Below, piece after piece: positions 1-8,169 of a stretch of DNA of 64,000 nucleotides (the first letter of the stretch is position 1; the number at the start of each line of letters is the position of its first letter). Source of the DNA: Rhodothermia bacterium (GTDB taxonomy: Bacteria > Bacteroidota > Rhodothermia > Rhodothermales > UBA2364); NCBI GenBank assembly GCA_017303715.1, contig JAFLBZ010000012.1:1-64000 (forward strand), given 5' to 3'. The notes under the pieces are model-generated. The model saw only the letters and a program-made list of their open reading frames with translations. It was not told the origin of the DNA and ran no database searches. The position numbers were made by a program, and so were the translations under genes.

Positions 1-105
1 GTCATGGCTTAACTCTCCATCGAGTAGCCGGGAAAAACCCGTAGCACTCGTTTGACCCGTGCTACTGATCAGATAATCTGTGTATAAATCAAGTATTGTT
101 TCCAT
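1..105 (-). CDS. Insertion-sequence transposase, N-terminal fragment cut by window edge
   Basis: An ATG on the minus strand at 105 opens a frame that stays open for 35 codons to base 1. The peptide starts METILDLYTDYL and ends SRLLDGELSHD. This opening (LYTDYL, then ATGxSRLLDG, then LSHD) is what I recognise from the N-terminus of IS4/IS701-like DDE transposases. The catalytic domain lies outside the window, so family and intactness cannot be judged. The gene points left, away from the sugar-nucleotide genes. Too short for certainty, but the match of the pattern is distinctive. Confidence 0.7.
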   Translation of the reverse strand, partial: METILDLYTDYLISSTGQTSATGFSRLLDGELSHD

Positions 106-158
106 AAGCGAAAATATATGCTTTTTTTATCCTTCTGTTCAACCCTGCGTAACATCAG
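1..158 (-). mobile_element. Putative left end of an insertion sequence
   Basis: The element would contain the transposase start at 105 plus about 50 bases of leader. On the minus strand the sequence at 158-143 reads CTGATGTTACGCAGGG, which has the look of a terminal inverted repeat placed a usual distance before a transposase start. The other end is outside the window, so neither the inverted repeat nor a target duplication can be confirmed. The boundary is a guess. Confidence 0.35.
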
Positions 159-342
159 TTATTAATTTTTAGTTGAGCATTCAACGATAAGCCCTGTCTT
201 TTCATCTTCAAGAAAAAATAGTTGATGATTAGGCAGGGCTTACTGTATATTACCAACAGCCTTCTTAATTCATCTCCGCTTTAGCGTCTTTGGCCTAAAA
301 GATAAATCGTTAAAGCATCCTGCATCTTCAAATTATAGAACA
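106..342. other. Intergenic region between IS end and sugar-nucleotide genes
   Basis: No gene is seen. The region holds an inverted repeat, TAAGCCCTG at 188-196 and CAGGGCTTA at 234-242, with a 37-base loop. Neither strand shows a U-run after the stem, so it is not a clear intrinsic terminator. No convincing promoter was found for the gene starting at 343, so an outward promoter from the IS is possible but unproven. Confidence 0.5.
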
Positions 343-2214
343 ATGCTACTCAAATTTGAGCCTTTCTTGCGCAACAAGCACACAAAGTTTTTACTTGATC
401 TGGTTGTTTGGTCTTTATTAACCCCTATTGCTGCTGTTCTCAGGGTTGATAACGACTGGGTAAAATATCAAGAAGCCATTCTCTGGCTTGTATGTTTGGC
501 TTTGCCACTAAAGGCTTTGGCTGTTTATCAATTGGACTTCCACCTCCGGTCTTGGCATAAAATGGGTATTCCAGATTTAATGGCCATCATTATTGGGGTT
601 ACGGGGGTAACCGCATTGGTCTTTGTGCTAAATCTTTTTACCGGGCTTCCAAGAAGTATTCCTGTAATCGAAGGTTTTTTGGCCGTTGTATATTTGGGTG
701 GGCTTCGTTTATTGGTGCGTCTTTATTATGAAAACAGGAATGCAAACGTAAATCGTACCCAGCATAAAACCCGCAGGGTAATTGTGGTCGGTGCAGGAGA
801 GGCTGGAAATATGGTGATGCGGGAGATGCTTCGTAAGCCAATGGCAGGTCGTGTTCCGATTGGCTTTGTAGATGATGCTTCAGATAAGCAATATCAGAAG
901 TTTCTTGGCAAGCCTGTTTTGGGGAAAATTAAAGACATTCCTCAAATTGCTAAAAACCACCATGTTGATGAGATGCTGATTGCAATGCCTTCGCAAAGAG
1001 GGGCTTTTACGAGGCAATTGGTAGAGATTGCGCGTAAAAGTGGGCTTGAGCATAAAATAATGCCCGGCATTAACGAATTACTCACAGGGCGTGTGTCTAT
1101 TTCATCCATGCGAGAAATAGATTTAGATGACTTGTTGCGCCGTGATCCGATTCGCTTAGATGTTGAAGAAATCAGGTCTTATATCACTGGAAAAACCATT
1201 TTGGTTACAGGTGCTGGTGGCTCTATTGGCTCGGAGGTGGTTCGTCAGGTAGCATTGTTTGATCCAAAAAAAGTCATCCTCTTAGGACGTGGTGAAAACA
1301 GTATTTACTTGATTGAGCAAGAGGTAAAAAGAAGTTGGCCGGAGTTAACGGTAATCCCAGTTATTGCGGATGTTCGAAATAGGGAAAAATTAGAGACTGT
1401 TTTTCAACAATATCGGCCACAATTGGTCTTTCATGCGGCAGCGCATAAACACGTTCCGCTGATGGAAGCGAATCCCGACGAGGCCATGCTGAACAATGTG
1501 GGCGGGACCAAAAATCTTGTTGAATTAGGGTTGCTTTATCAAATTGAGCGTTTTGTCAATATCTCGACGGATAAGGCCGTGAACCCTACTTCTGTAATGG
1601 GTTCATCCAAAAGACTGTCTGAGTATTTGGTTGCGCGGGCGGCTGGTCTTGCTGCTAAAGGCCAAAGTTTTGTTTCTGTTCGTTTCGGGAATGTACTTGG
1701 TAGCAGGGGGAGCGTTGTTCCGCTTTTTAAAGAGCAAATCAAAAGAGGTGGTCCAATTACGGTGACTCATCCAGGCATGACACGCTATTTTATGACCATT
1801 CCTGAAGCGACACAGTTGGTTCTGCAAGCAGGTTCTATGAATGGAAATGGGAATGTTTACGTGTTAGACATGGGTGAGCCTGTTAGGATTGTAGATTTAG
1901 CCAAAGACCTCATTATGTTGTCGGGGTTAGAGCCTGATAAAGATATCCCCATTGTATTTTCAGGTCTTAGGCCGGGCGAAAAGCTCTTTGAGGAACTTCT
2001 GACGGCTGAAGAAGGAACCTATGCCTCTCGTCATGAGAAGATTTTTGTTGCGAAAAATAGCACAAGTGAAGATCCGAATCTCATGCGTAAGATTGAAACT
2101 TTGTTTGAATTGGCAAAACTTCAAGATGGTGACGGCATTCGTGAGGTTTTACATGAACTAATACCAACCTATACAGAGCCAAAAATCATTAATGGCAATC
2201 TTGTAAATCAATAG
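343..2214 (+). CDS. CapD/WbpM-like membrane nucleotide-sugar 4,6-dehydratase/epimerase
   Basis: This 623-residue inner-membrane enzyme of surface polysaccharide synthesis modifies a UDP-sugar, usually UDP-GlcNAc to a 4-keto-6-deoxy sugar. About four hydrophobic segments fill residues 15-125. A first Rossmann-like region starts near 145 (VIVVGAGEAG). The catalytic short-chain dehydrogenase domain starts near 285 with TGAGGSIG at 289-296. The active-site stretch TDKAVNPTSVMGSSK has the Met-for-Tyr variant typical of WbpM/FlaA1-type dehydratases. Length fits the long membrane-bound subfamily. The dehydrogenase gene follows 23 bases later, so the two form a precursor-supply operon. The start ATG has no Shine-Dalgarno sequence. 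The exact product sugar cannot be read from sequence. Confidence 0.93.
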   Translation: MLLKFEPFLRNKHTKFLLDLVVWSLLTPIAAVLRVDNDWVKYQEAILWLVCLALPLKALAVYQLDFHLRSWHKMGIPDLMAIIIGVTGVTALVFVLNLFTGLPRSIPVIEGFLAVVYLGGLRLLVRLYYENRNANVNRTQHKTRRVIVVGAGEAGNMVMREMLRKPMAGRVPIGFVDDASDKQYQKFLGKPVLGKIKDIPQIAKNHHVDEMLIAMPSQRGAFTRQLVEIARKSGLEHKIMPGINELLTGRVSISSMREIDLDDLLRRDPIRLDVEEIRSYITGKTILVTGAGGSIGSEVVRQVALFDPKKVILLGRGENSIYLIEQEVKRSWPELTVIPVIADVRNREKLETVFQQYRPQLVFHAAAHKHVPLMEANPDEAMLNNVGGTKNLVELGLLYQIERFVNISTDKAVNPTSVMGSSKRLSEYLVARAAGLAAKGQSFVSVRFGNVLGSRGSVVPLFKEQIKRGGPITVTHPGMTRYFMTIPEATQLVLQAGSMNGNGNVYVLDMGEPVRIVDLAKDLIMLSGLEPDKDIPIVFSGLRPGEKLFEELLTAEEGTYASRHEKIFVAKNSTSEDPNLMRKIETLFELAKLQDGDGIREVLHELIPTYTEPKIINGNLVNQ

Positions 2215-2237
2215 TACCCCTCCTTTAAAAACAAAAA

Positions 2238-3632
2238 ATGAATACTACAACAAATCACCCCGAATTAGAGGTTTCATTGCCTCTATCTGTTCATTTTCAA
2301 GCACTTCAAGAAAAAATCAACACCAAAACGGTTAAAGTTGGCATTGTTGGTTTGGGCTACGTTGGCTTACCGCTCGCGGTTGAATTTGCCAAAGTAGGGA
2401 TAGATACGTTGGGTTTTGACGTAAGCCCCGAAAAGGTGGTACAGATCAATGCTGGGGTTAACTACATTGGAGATGTGAAGGACGAAGAACTTCGGGAAGC
2501 CGTAACGGTGGGCAAACTTAAAGCCACCTATACGTGGGAAGCGGGTAAAAACGTAGATGTCTTCATTATTTGCGTACCTACACCCATGTCTCGACACAAA
2601 GACCCTGATGTCACCTATATCGAGAAGGCGTCTGAGGCGATTGCAAACGTGTTGCGTCCGGGACAATTGGTTATTCTAAAGTCCACCACATACCCCGGTA
2701 CAACAGAGCAGGTGGTACAGCCCTTTTTAGACAAAACAGGCTTAAAATTGGGAGAAGATTATTTCCTTGCCTATAGCCCAGAGCGCGTAGATCCAGGAAA
2801 TGAAACGTGGCATACCGGCAATACACCAATCGTAGTAGGTGGCGTTACGACGGCATGTTTGGCGTTAGCAACTGCTACCATGAAGTTATTTGTGGGCCAT
2901 GTTCATCAGGTTAGCTCGCCTAAAGTGGCCGAGATGGAAAAGTTGTTAGAAAATACGTTTCGGTCGGTAAATATTGCATTGGTGAACGAATTGGCACAAC
3001 TCTGTGACCGGATGGGCGGCATCAATATGTGGGAGGTGGTTGAGGCGGCAAGTACCAAGCCGTTTGGATACATGAAGTTTACTCCCGGACCGGGGGTTGG
3101 GGGGCATTGTATCCCCATTGATCCCTATTATTTATCTTGGCTGGCACGGAAATACGATTTTGAAACCAGTTTTATCACTTTGGCCGCGAAGACCAATGAG
3201 GCGATGCCTTTCTATGTGGTAGATGCTGCCATTCGTGCCATTGCGGAACAGCCTGTGGCCCTGAAGGATGCCCATGTTTTGGTCATGGGGGCTACATTCA
3301 AAAAAGATGTTGCAGATGCGCGACACTCTTTGGCAGAGCCTATTTTGCGGCTTCTTCGCGATAAAAATGTTAAGAATATTACCCTCACAGACCCCATGGT
3401 GGATGAGTTTACATTTGATTGGTCTAATGGTCAGGCAGAAACCATCCGAACCGAGCCGCTTACATCAGCATTGGTAGCGTCTGCCAGCGTGGTGATTTTG
3501 ATTACAGATCATACTGATTTTGATTATGACATGGTGGCTCAACATGCAAAGCATATCGTTGATACACGAAATGCGTTTAAGGATGTGGTATCGAAGGATC
3601 ATATTGTCTTGGTGGGTGGTGGCCAGCATTGA
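2238..3632 (+). CDS. Nucleotide-sugar dehydrogenase (UDP-N-acetylglucosamine/mannosamine 6-dehydrogenase type)
   Basis: This 464-residue cytoplasmic enzyme belongs to the UDP-glucose/GDP-mannose dehydrogenase family and oxidises the C6 hydroxyl of a UDP-sugar to a carboxylate in two NAD+-dependent steps. The N-terminal Rossmann motif VGIVGLGYVGLPLA is at residues 34-47. The catalytic Cys is C291 in GGHCIPIDPYY. The C-terminal UDP-binding domain contains MGATFKKDVADARHS, with the usual K-D and R residues. Sequence style (GLGYVGLPLA, HCIPIDP) is closest to WbpA/WecC/TviB enzymes that use N-acetylated sugars rather than to Ugd. It is the second gene of the operon after the CapD-like dehydratase, and a strong terminator follows. 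Confidence 0.92.
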   Translation: MNTTTNHPELEVSLPLSVHFQALQEKINTKTVKVGIVGLGYVGLPLAVEFAKVGIDTLGFDVSPEKVVQINAGVNYIGDVKDEELREAVTVGKLKATYTWEAGKNVDVFIICVPTPMSRHKDPDVTYIEKASEAIANVLRPGQLVILKSTTYPGTTEQVVQPFLDKTGLKLGEDYFLAYSPERVDPGNETWHTGNTPIVVGGVTTACLALATATMKLFVGHVHQVSSPKVAEMEKLLENTFRSVNIALVNELAQLCDRMGGINMWEVVEAASTKPFGYMKFTPGPGVGGHCIPIDPYYLSWLARKYDFETSFITLAAKTNEAMPFYVVDAAIRAIAEQPVALKDAHVLVMGATFKKDVADARHSLAEPILRLLRDKNVKNITLTDPMVDEFTFDWSNGQAETIRTEPLTSALVASASVVILITDHTDFDYDMVAQHAKHIVDTRNAFKDVVSKDHIVLVGGGQH

Positions 3633-3653
3633 GTGTGCTATGCCTGTTTTTTG

Positions 3654-3688
3654 AAAAGCCCTAACGGATGGCGTTGGGGCTTTTTTTA
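3654..3688 (+). terminator. Intrinsic terminator after sugar-nucleotide operon
   Basis: AAAGCCCTAACG pairs with CGTTGGGGCTTT across a five-base loop. There is one T-G wobble in a 12-bp stem, followed by a T-run. It lies 20 bases after the dehydrogenase stop. Confidence 0.88.
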
Positions 3689-3810
3689 TTGTCGTGGGCT
3701 GCCTTGGCACCGACGTGAGATGTAACGTGAGTTATTGGCGGTTCAGGCTTTGATGGTCCAATTTTGCACCATTACCAAGATTGCTAATCTCCACTTAGAA
3801 CCATCGAAAA

Positions 3811-3995
3811 AAAACCACGCTGAAGCATGTGGTTAATTCCAAGTCGGAAAGCGAGCGGCAATGTTGCTCGTCTGTATAACAGCATAAAGCAAGTAACATG
3901 AGAACCAATAGCAAGGCGGGGCTTTAGCCTTGAACGATGGATAAAGGCGAATGCCGTGCGTTGGGAATGGCATTCTACTTGTCATGGCTAAAGCC
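3811..3995. repeat. Structured non-coding repeat unit A, IS200/IS605-end-like
   Basis: In order this unit holds a hairpin AACCAC (3813-3818) with GTGGTT (3829-3834) around a GCTGAAGCAT loop, a second small stem CGAGC/GCTCG (3852-3870), and then nested inverted repeats. The outer pair is GGCTTTAGCC (3920-3929) with GGCTAAAGCC (3986-3995). The inner pair is GAATGCC (3949-3955) with GGCATTC (3969-3975). Hairpins of the type ACCCCACGxTGAAGCATGGGGT and a GGCTTTAGCC block are what I know from ends of IS200/IS605 elements and their TnpB guide-RNA scaffold. No tnpA or tnpB is nearby, so this would be an orphan or relic. Confidence 0.55.
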
Positions 3996-4014
3996 AAGCG
4001 TTTGATCGTCGCAG

Positions 4015-4228
4015 ACAACCCCACGTTGAAGCATGGGGTTAATAAACATGTGGCAACGCAACTCGTGTGAATAGAGACATAACGCAAGTAAAAACAAAGC
4101 CAAATAGAATATTAACTCCGTCCTTCAGGGCGGAGGTGAGCGCAAACTACATAACAAACGGGGCTTTAGTCTTGATGAAAACGCAACGTGTATGCCGTGC
4201 GTTGGAAGTGGCTTTCCATAAAGAAGCC
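4015..4228. repeat. Structured non-coding repeat unit B, diverged copy of unit A
   Basis: The order of blocks is the same as in unit A. A hairpin AACCCCA (4017-4023) pairs with TGGGGTT (4034-4040), again around a TGAAGCA-containing loop. Then come the shared pieces CAACGCAACTCG, ATAACGCAAGTAA, GGGGCTTTAG and GTGCGTTGG. It has one extra block, a perfect-looking CTCCGTCC-TTCA-GGGCGGAG hairpin at 4116-4135, a sequence commonly seen at IS200/IS605 ends. The nested GGCTTTAGCC stem of unit A has decayed here (GGCTTTAGTC). The two copies are in direct orientation about 204 bases apart. Confidence 0.55.
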
Positions 4229-4230
4229 GA

Positions 4231-4291
4231 GGTTGTATAAAAAGTGTTGTTATCGCTTAGTTGTATTCTTAGAGCGGCTTTTTACACAACC
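4231..4291 (-). terminator. Long stem-loop after the amylase gene, possible terminator
   Basis: GGTTGTATAAAAAG (4231-4244) is complementary to CTTTTTACACAACC (4278-4291) except for one position. The loop is 33 bases. It lies 28 bases beyond the stop of the minus-strand amylase gene. There is no long U-run on either strand after the stem, so it may instead be a transposon-end or processing structure. Confidence 0.4.
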
Positions 4292-4318
4292 CCAGGCCAT
4301 ATAACTCACGTGCTTTTT

Positions 4319-5734
4319 TTACCGAGAAAGAAGGATAAATTCCCAGGGCTTTAAGCTGAAGACAGGATTTCCGGTTATGCGTTGGTCTTCGCCCGTCATT
4401 ACGTTGATGTACGTACCCGCAAATTTCCCCACTTGTAAGGTAATGTTTTTAGCCTCGGGGGAGAGGTTGAAGACCGCCAAAACACGTTGATTATTTTTTT
4501 CACGTACAAATGCCATGACCTGTGCATCGTCGGTTGTGGTAAGACGTTGTACAGCGCCACCTGCTTCCCCATTCCAGAGGGCCTGGTTGGTATGTTTAAG
4601 TTGGGTCAGTTTTTGGTAAAATGCGACACGCGAGGGGCCTGTCCAATCAATTTCATCTTTGTGGAAAAAAGAAAGCCGCTTGTCTAAAGTTGCCTCTTGG
4701 CCATTATAAATCAAGGGCATACCATCAAAGGTAAAGACCAATGCCGAGAAGGTATTCATTGCCTCGCCGAAAGATTCGCGTTCTGTACCGTTCCACGTAT
4801 TTTCGTCATGGTTTTGGGTGAAGTGCATTTGATAACCTTGTGTGGGGAACTTGGATTTGAACTCGGCAAGGTACGTCATAAGGTCATTTGCATTTTTTTT
4901 GCCTTTTGCAATATCCTTAATCAGTACATGGAACTTCCAGCCATAGTTTGCCTGAAAGCAGGACGTAAGGTGTTCTGGAATATCCCCCCACTCCGATAGC
5001 ATAAACACGGGTTTAATGCGGTCTAAGGCCACCCGAAGTTCTGCCCAGAAGTCATTGGGTATAAAACCAGCTACATCCTCGCGGAAGCCATCCACATCAA
5101 ATTCACGCACCCAATAGACGTGTGCATCAATAATGGCCCGGCGCAAGGCCGGATTGTTATAATCCAACATGGCCACATCCGTCCAGTCTGTCGGTTGTTT
5201 GGAAAAAGGATCAATGGGAACGGTAAATTGGCCATTAACTTTCACAAAATACGAGGGCTTTTCCTTCATCCATTTAGATTCCCATCCGGTATGATCTGGC
5301 ACAAAATCTAAGATCACTTTTAGGCCAAGTGCATGTGCTTTTTGGATGAATGCGCGGAGATCGGCTTTGGTACCGAGTTGCGGATTGATTGCTTTGAAAT
5401 CGTAGGCGGCATAAGGACTGCCAAGGCAAGGTGTAGTCTCGGCAGGATTACACTTTTTCTGTGCCTCCGCAATGGGGTAAATCGGCATAAGCCATACAAT
5501 ATCCACGCCCAATGCTTTTATTTGGGGTAAGGCTTCCGTTGCCTTCGCCAAAGTACCTTCCTTGGAAAACTGGCGGGTATTCAATTCGTAAATCACGGCA
5601 TTTTTAGCCCATTCGGGAACACGCATGACGGGCGTAAGATTGGGCGGGCCTTCTGTGCCGATGAGCTGCGTGCTCTTACAAGCAGGGAGCCACATCAAAG
5701 CCATAAGGACGAAAAAGTATCGGGGATGGAACAT
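4319..5734 (-). CDS. GH13 alpha-amylase family lipoprotein
   Basis: This 471-residue enzyme of glycoside hydrolase family 13 probably cleaves alpha-glucans at the cell surface or in the periplasm. The N-terminus is a lipoprotein signal ending LPAC, with lipidated Cys19. GH13 conserved regions are visible. Region I is LDFVPDHTG (residues 142-150). Region II is DVDGFRED, with nucleophile D220. The acid/base glutamate is E248 in LSEWGD. Region IV is FTQNHDEN, with N308, H309 and D310. The C-terminal beta domain has the usual NQRVLAVFNLS stretch. Length fits a compact amylase or cyclomaltodextrinase-like enzyme without extra binding modules. It stands alone, convergent with the sugar-dehydrogenase operon. 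Exact substrate is not readable. Confidence 0.92.
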   Translation of the reverse strand: MFHPRYFFVLMALMWLPACKSTQLIGTEGPPNLTPVMRVPEWAKNAVIYELNTRQFSKEGTLAKATEALPQIKALGVDIVWLMPIYPIAEAQKKCNPAETTPCLGSPYAAYDFKAINPQLGTKADLRAFIQKAHALGLKVILDFVPDHTGWESKWMKEKPSYFVKVNGQFTVPIDPFSKQPTDWTDVAMLDYNNPALRRAIIDAHVYWVREFDVDGFREDVAGFIPNDFWAELRVALDRIKPVFMLSEWGDIPEHLTSCFQANYGWKFHVLIKDIAKGKKNANDLMTYLAEFKSKFPTQGYQMHFTQNHDENTWNGTERESFGEAMNTFSALVFTFDGMPLIYNGQEATLDKRLSFFHKDEIDWTGPSRVAFYQKLTQLKHTNQALWNGEAGGAVQRLTTTDDAQVMAFVREKNNQRVLAVFNLSPEAKNITLQVGKFAGTYINVMTGEDQRITGNPVFSLKPWEFILLSR

Positions 5735-6003
5735 ATTGACTAGAGGTTAGCAGGTATAAATACACGAAATTTGCTGTATGATCGGGGTCTTGAAGAGACG
5801 AATGGGAAAGTAATTCATTTCTCTGATACCCCAAATTGCACTCGCCTAAGAAAACCCCTTCCGAGATTAAACTTATCTGATTCTTAATACGATGAGACAA
5901 GAGAACCCCAAGCACCTGATCCGGTTTTATGGACAATTCGGCATAGTGCCCGCTTGGTGTCGCTATCTTTTATCTTTTAAACCTTTCAAATAAGCGCCAA
6001 AAA

Positions 6004-7056
6004 ATGACGATGCCCCGATTTTGCGTGCCCCTTTCTTCTGTTTTGCTCCTTGTCCTGCTGGGCTTAATCAGTGCCTGCCGACCTTTTGGGCGGTCAGAAT
6101 CTTCAGAATTGATGCCTTCGGATTCGCTCTCTCGCAGAATTGCCGCGAAAGTGCCCATCGAGCGCTTAGAACGATTGTGGATATCGGGAAATACCTCAGA
6201 GAATGACATGATTCATCCGCAAACTGTTCGTTTTGGCCCAAACAACCAAATCTATGTGGGAGACGTGGAACGCAACCGCATTTTTGTGTACGACTTCATG
6301 GGCAAACGTGTTGGTGAGATTGCTTCGTCAGAATTTAAATACCCCTACTTGGCGGGTTTCAAAGGGGATACCGTATTGGTATTAAACCGTGGGCTAAATC
6401 GGTTGGAATATTATAAACAAGGTCGTAAGGTTCACACAATGTCTATCCCCCAAGGCCCCATGACGTATGTACTCTATCATCAAGGGCAGTATTATTATAA
6501 GGTAACCGGTGCAGATGATAGCTTTCAGGGTCTGGTTGCACGACTTAAACCGAATGGACAGATTGGCTGGCCAAGTGCTAAACTCTCTAAAAAACGGTTT
6601 TGGCGGTATGCGGGCAATTTACGCATGTGGGGAGATCGCCCGATGAGCCTCTCTGGATTTAGACCTGTGGTAGATTTTTTAAGGCCCAATGGGGGACTAG
6701 ATACCCTTAAACTTACGGGGTTTGACTCGCCCATGCTCCGACGTAGCCGTGCGTTTATCGTGGGTGATGAATGGAACCCGCCGTTACTTACGCCCGCTGC
6801 GGTTGCGCTGGATACCTCCTTATTTGTCTTGAACTTGCGGGCCGGATGGCTGCGGATAGACCGCTACGACGAAAAGGGAATGCTCCAACAAGTGGCAGAG
6901 ACCCCAAAACCACAGTATCAAAAAAATTGGACTCCGATGGATATGGATGCCAAACGTTTGCCAGATGGCCGTCTCATTTTTGCGATTGCATACCACGAAC
7001 CCACGCCATCGGTGAGATTGTATCAGTGGCAGATGGATGCAAAGATCACAAAATAA
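6004..7056 (+). CDS. 6-bladed beta-propeller-like lipoprotein of unknown role
   Basis: The 350-residue protein has a lipoprotein signal (hydrophobic residues 11-23, then ISAC, Cys at about 25). The body has repeated strands of the kind found in the Bacteroidota 6-bladed beta-propeller family: VRFGPNNQIYVGDVERNRIFVYD, then similar short blocks ending in Y or F. Such proteins are extracytoplasmic binding scaffolds; no catalytic residues are evident. ATGs lie at 6004 and 6010, and either would give a normal signal peptide. It is divergent from the amylase gene and 24 bases ahead of a methyltransferase gene, with which it may be co-transcribed. Function is not assigned. Confidence 0.7.
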   Translation: MTMPRFCVPLSSVLLLVLLGLISACRPFGRSESSELMPSDSLSRRIAAKVPIERLERLWISGNTSENDMIHPQTVRFGPNNQIYVGDVERNRIFVYDFMGKRVGEIASSEFKYPYLAGFKGDTVLVLNRGLNRLEYYKQGRKVHTMSIPQGPMTYVLYHQGQYYYKVTGADDSFQGLVARLKPNGQIGWPSAKLSKKRFWRYAGNLRMWGDRPMSLSGFRPVVDFLRPNGGLDTLKLTGFDSPMLRRSRAFIVGDEWNPPLLTPAAVALDTSLFVLNLRAGWLRIDRYDEKGMLQQVAETPKPQYQKNWTPMDMDAKRLPDGRLIFAIAYHEPTPSVRLYQWQMDAKITK

Positions 7057-7080
7057 TATATTTCATCAAATATTAAATTT

Positions 7081-7842
7081 ATGACTGCGGAACGTTCCTC
7101 GCCCCAAGTAGCTTCTGATAATCCCATCTTTCAACGACACCTTTTCGCTTACAAGGTAGCAGCCTCATACGTGTATGGAAACGTATTAGAAGTTGGAAGT
7201 GGAACGGGTTATGGTATTCGAGAACTTGCACCTAAAGCTACACATTATAGTGCCATAGACAAGTATGAAACACCTGTTTATAATGATTTAGAGCATGTTC
7301 ATTTCCAGTTAGGGCATATCCCCCCATTTCCCTATTCTTCCGAGCAATTCGATGTAGTGGTCTCGTTTCAGGTGATTGAGCATATTGAGGACGACCATTT
7401 GTTTGTCTCGGAATGTGCCAGAGTACTTAAACCGGGAGGTACGCTAATTCTTTCTACGCCCAATATTCGTATGTCGCTCACGCGGAATCCGTGGCATGTT
7501 CGGGAATACACGGCCTCCGAATTAACCCAATTGTGTACCGCATTTTTTCATTCGGTAGAGATGAAAGGTATTTTTGGAAAAGAAACTGCAATGGCCTATT
7601 TCGAAAAAAATAAGGCTTTTGTCGAAAAAATTACCCGTTTAGACGTGTTTAACCTGCAATACCACCTGCCCCGACGTATTCTCCAAATACCATATGATGT
7701 ACTTAATCGGCTTAATCGGCTGGCATTGCGTAAAAGTGATGTTGGATTAACCCATACCATTAGTACCTCTGACTTTGAGCTTGATACCGCCTCAGATCGT
7801 TGTTTTGACTTGTTTTGTATTGCCCAGAAAAGTGCTGGTTGA
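7081..7842 (+). CDS. Class I SAM-dependent methyltransferase
   Basis: The 253-residue cytoplasmic protein carries a Methyltransf_11-type fold. Motif I is VLEVGSGTGYG (about residues 36-46). The acidic residue after strand 2 is in SAIDKYE. Motif IV is FDVVVSFQVIEHIED, followed by LKPGGTLILSTPN, the typical post-I sequence. These show SAM binding; the C-terminal 90 residues that would define the substrate are not recognisable to me. Similar enzymes in this position often act on lipids, quinones or glycans, but nothing here decides it. It follows the beta-propeller lipoprotein with a short gap. Confidence 0.85.
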   Translation: MTAERSSPQVASDNPIFQRHLFAYKVAASYVYGNVLEVGSGTGYGIRELAPKATHYSAIDKYETPVYNDLEHVHFQLGHIPPFPYSSEQFDVVVSFQVIEHIEDDHLFVSECARVLKPGGTLILSTPNIRMSLTRNPWHVREYTASELTQLCTAFFHSVEMKGIFGKETAMAYFEKNKAFVEKITRLDVFNLQYHLPRRILQIPYDVLNRLNRLALRKSDVGLTHTISTSDFELDTASDRCFDLFCIAQKSAG

Positions 7843-8169
7843 CCAAATCTTAATCGCACATAAACTAAACGATGATTCGTTGGCTTGCATCATAAACCGG
7901 CAGACAGACATGACGTGCCCCGCCACCAACGGTCATCAGTTAGTCAATCGCAAAATCGGTTTATTACGGTAAAGGTCTCGTAAACTTGTTTACTTTTTGA
8001 TCTCATTCCGATACTGCGTTTCAATCTTGGCATTCAGAGGCTTTGTTTTGTGTAGGTATTGGGACACGAAACCTTTTGGAACAGATTTTTCTTTGTATCT
8101 ATAAAGGTGGCATACCGTTTGTTATCGGATAAGAACGTTAAATACCCAAACCTCATACGGTTGTTTGTA
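7843..8169. other. Intergenic region upstream of the exopolysaccharide locus
   Basis: No gene is seen. An upstream in-frame ATG at 8059 would lengthen the next protein by 37 residues that look nothing like the family (a run of basic and aromatic residues), so I take 8059-8169 as leader. A weak promoter candidate is TTTT about 18 bases before TATCTATA near 8093-8100. No c-di-GMP (GEMM) riboswitch pattern was found. Confidence 0.45.

Larger units (their letters stand above)
3689..4318. other. Non-coding region rich in hairpins, no gene
   Basis: About 630 bases separate the converging sugar dehydrogenase and amylase genes. I see no credible coding frame. Most of it consists of two diverged copies of a structured unit (entries at 3811-3995 and 4015-4228), followed by a long imperfect stem-loop at 4231-4291. 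Confidence 0.7.

Noticed and set aside
3811-4291. CRISPR array
   Set aside because: Only two units, of about 200 bases, with no short regular repeats and spacers and no cas genes.
8059-8169. N-terminal extension of the KaiC-like protein
   Set aside because: The 37 added residues do not fit the fold, and the ATG at 8170 begins the recognisable domain.
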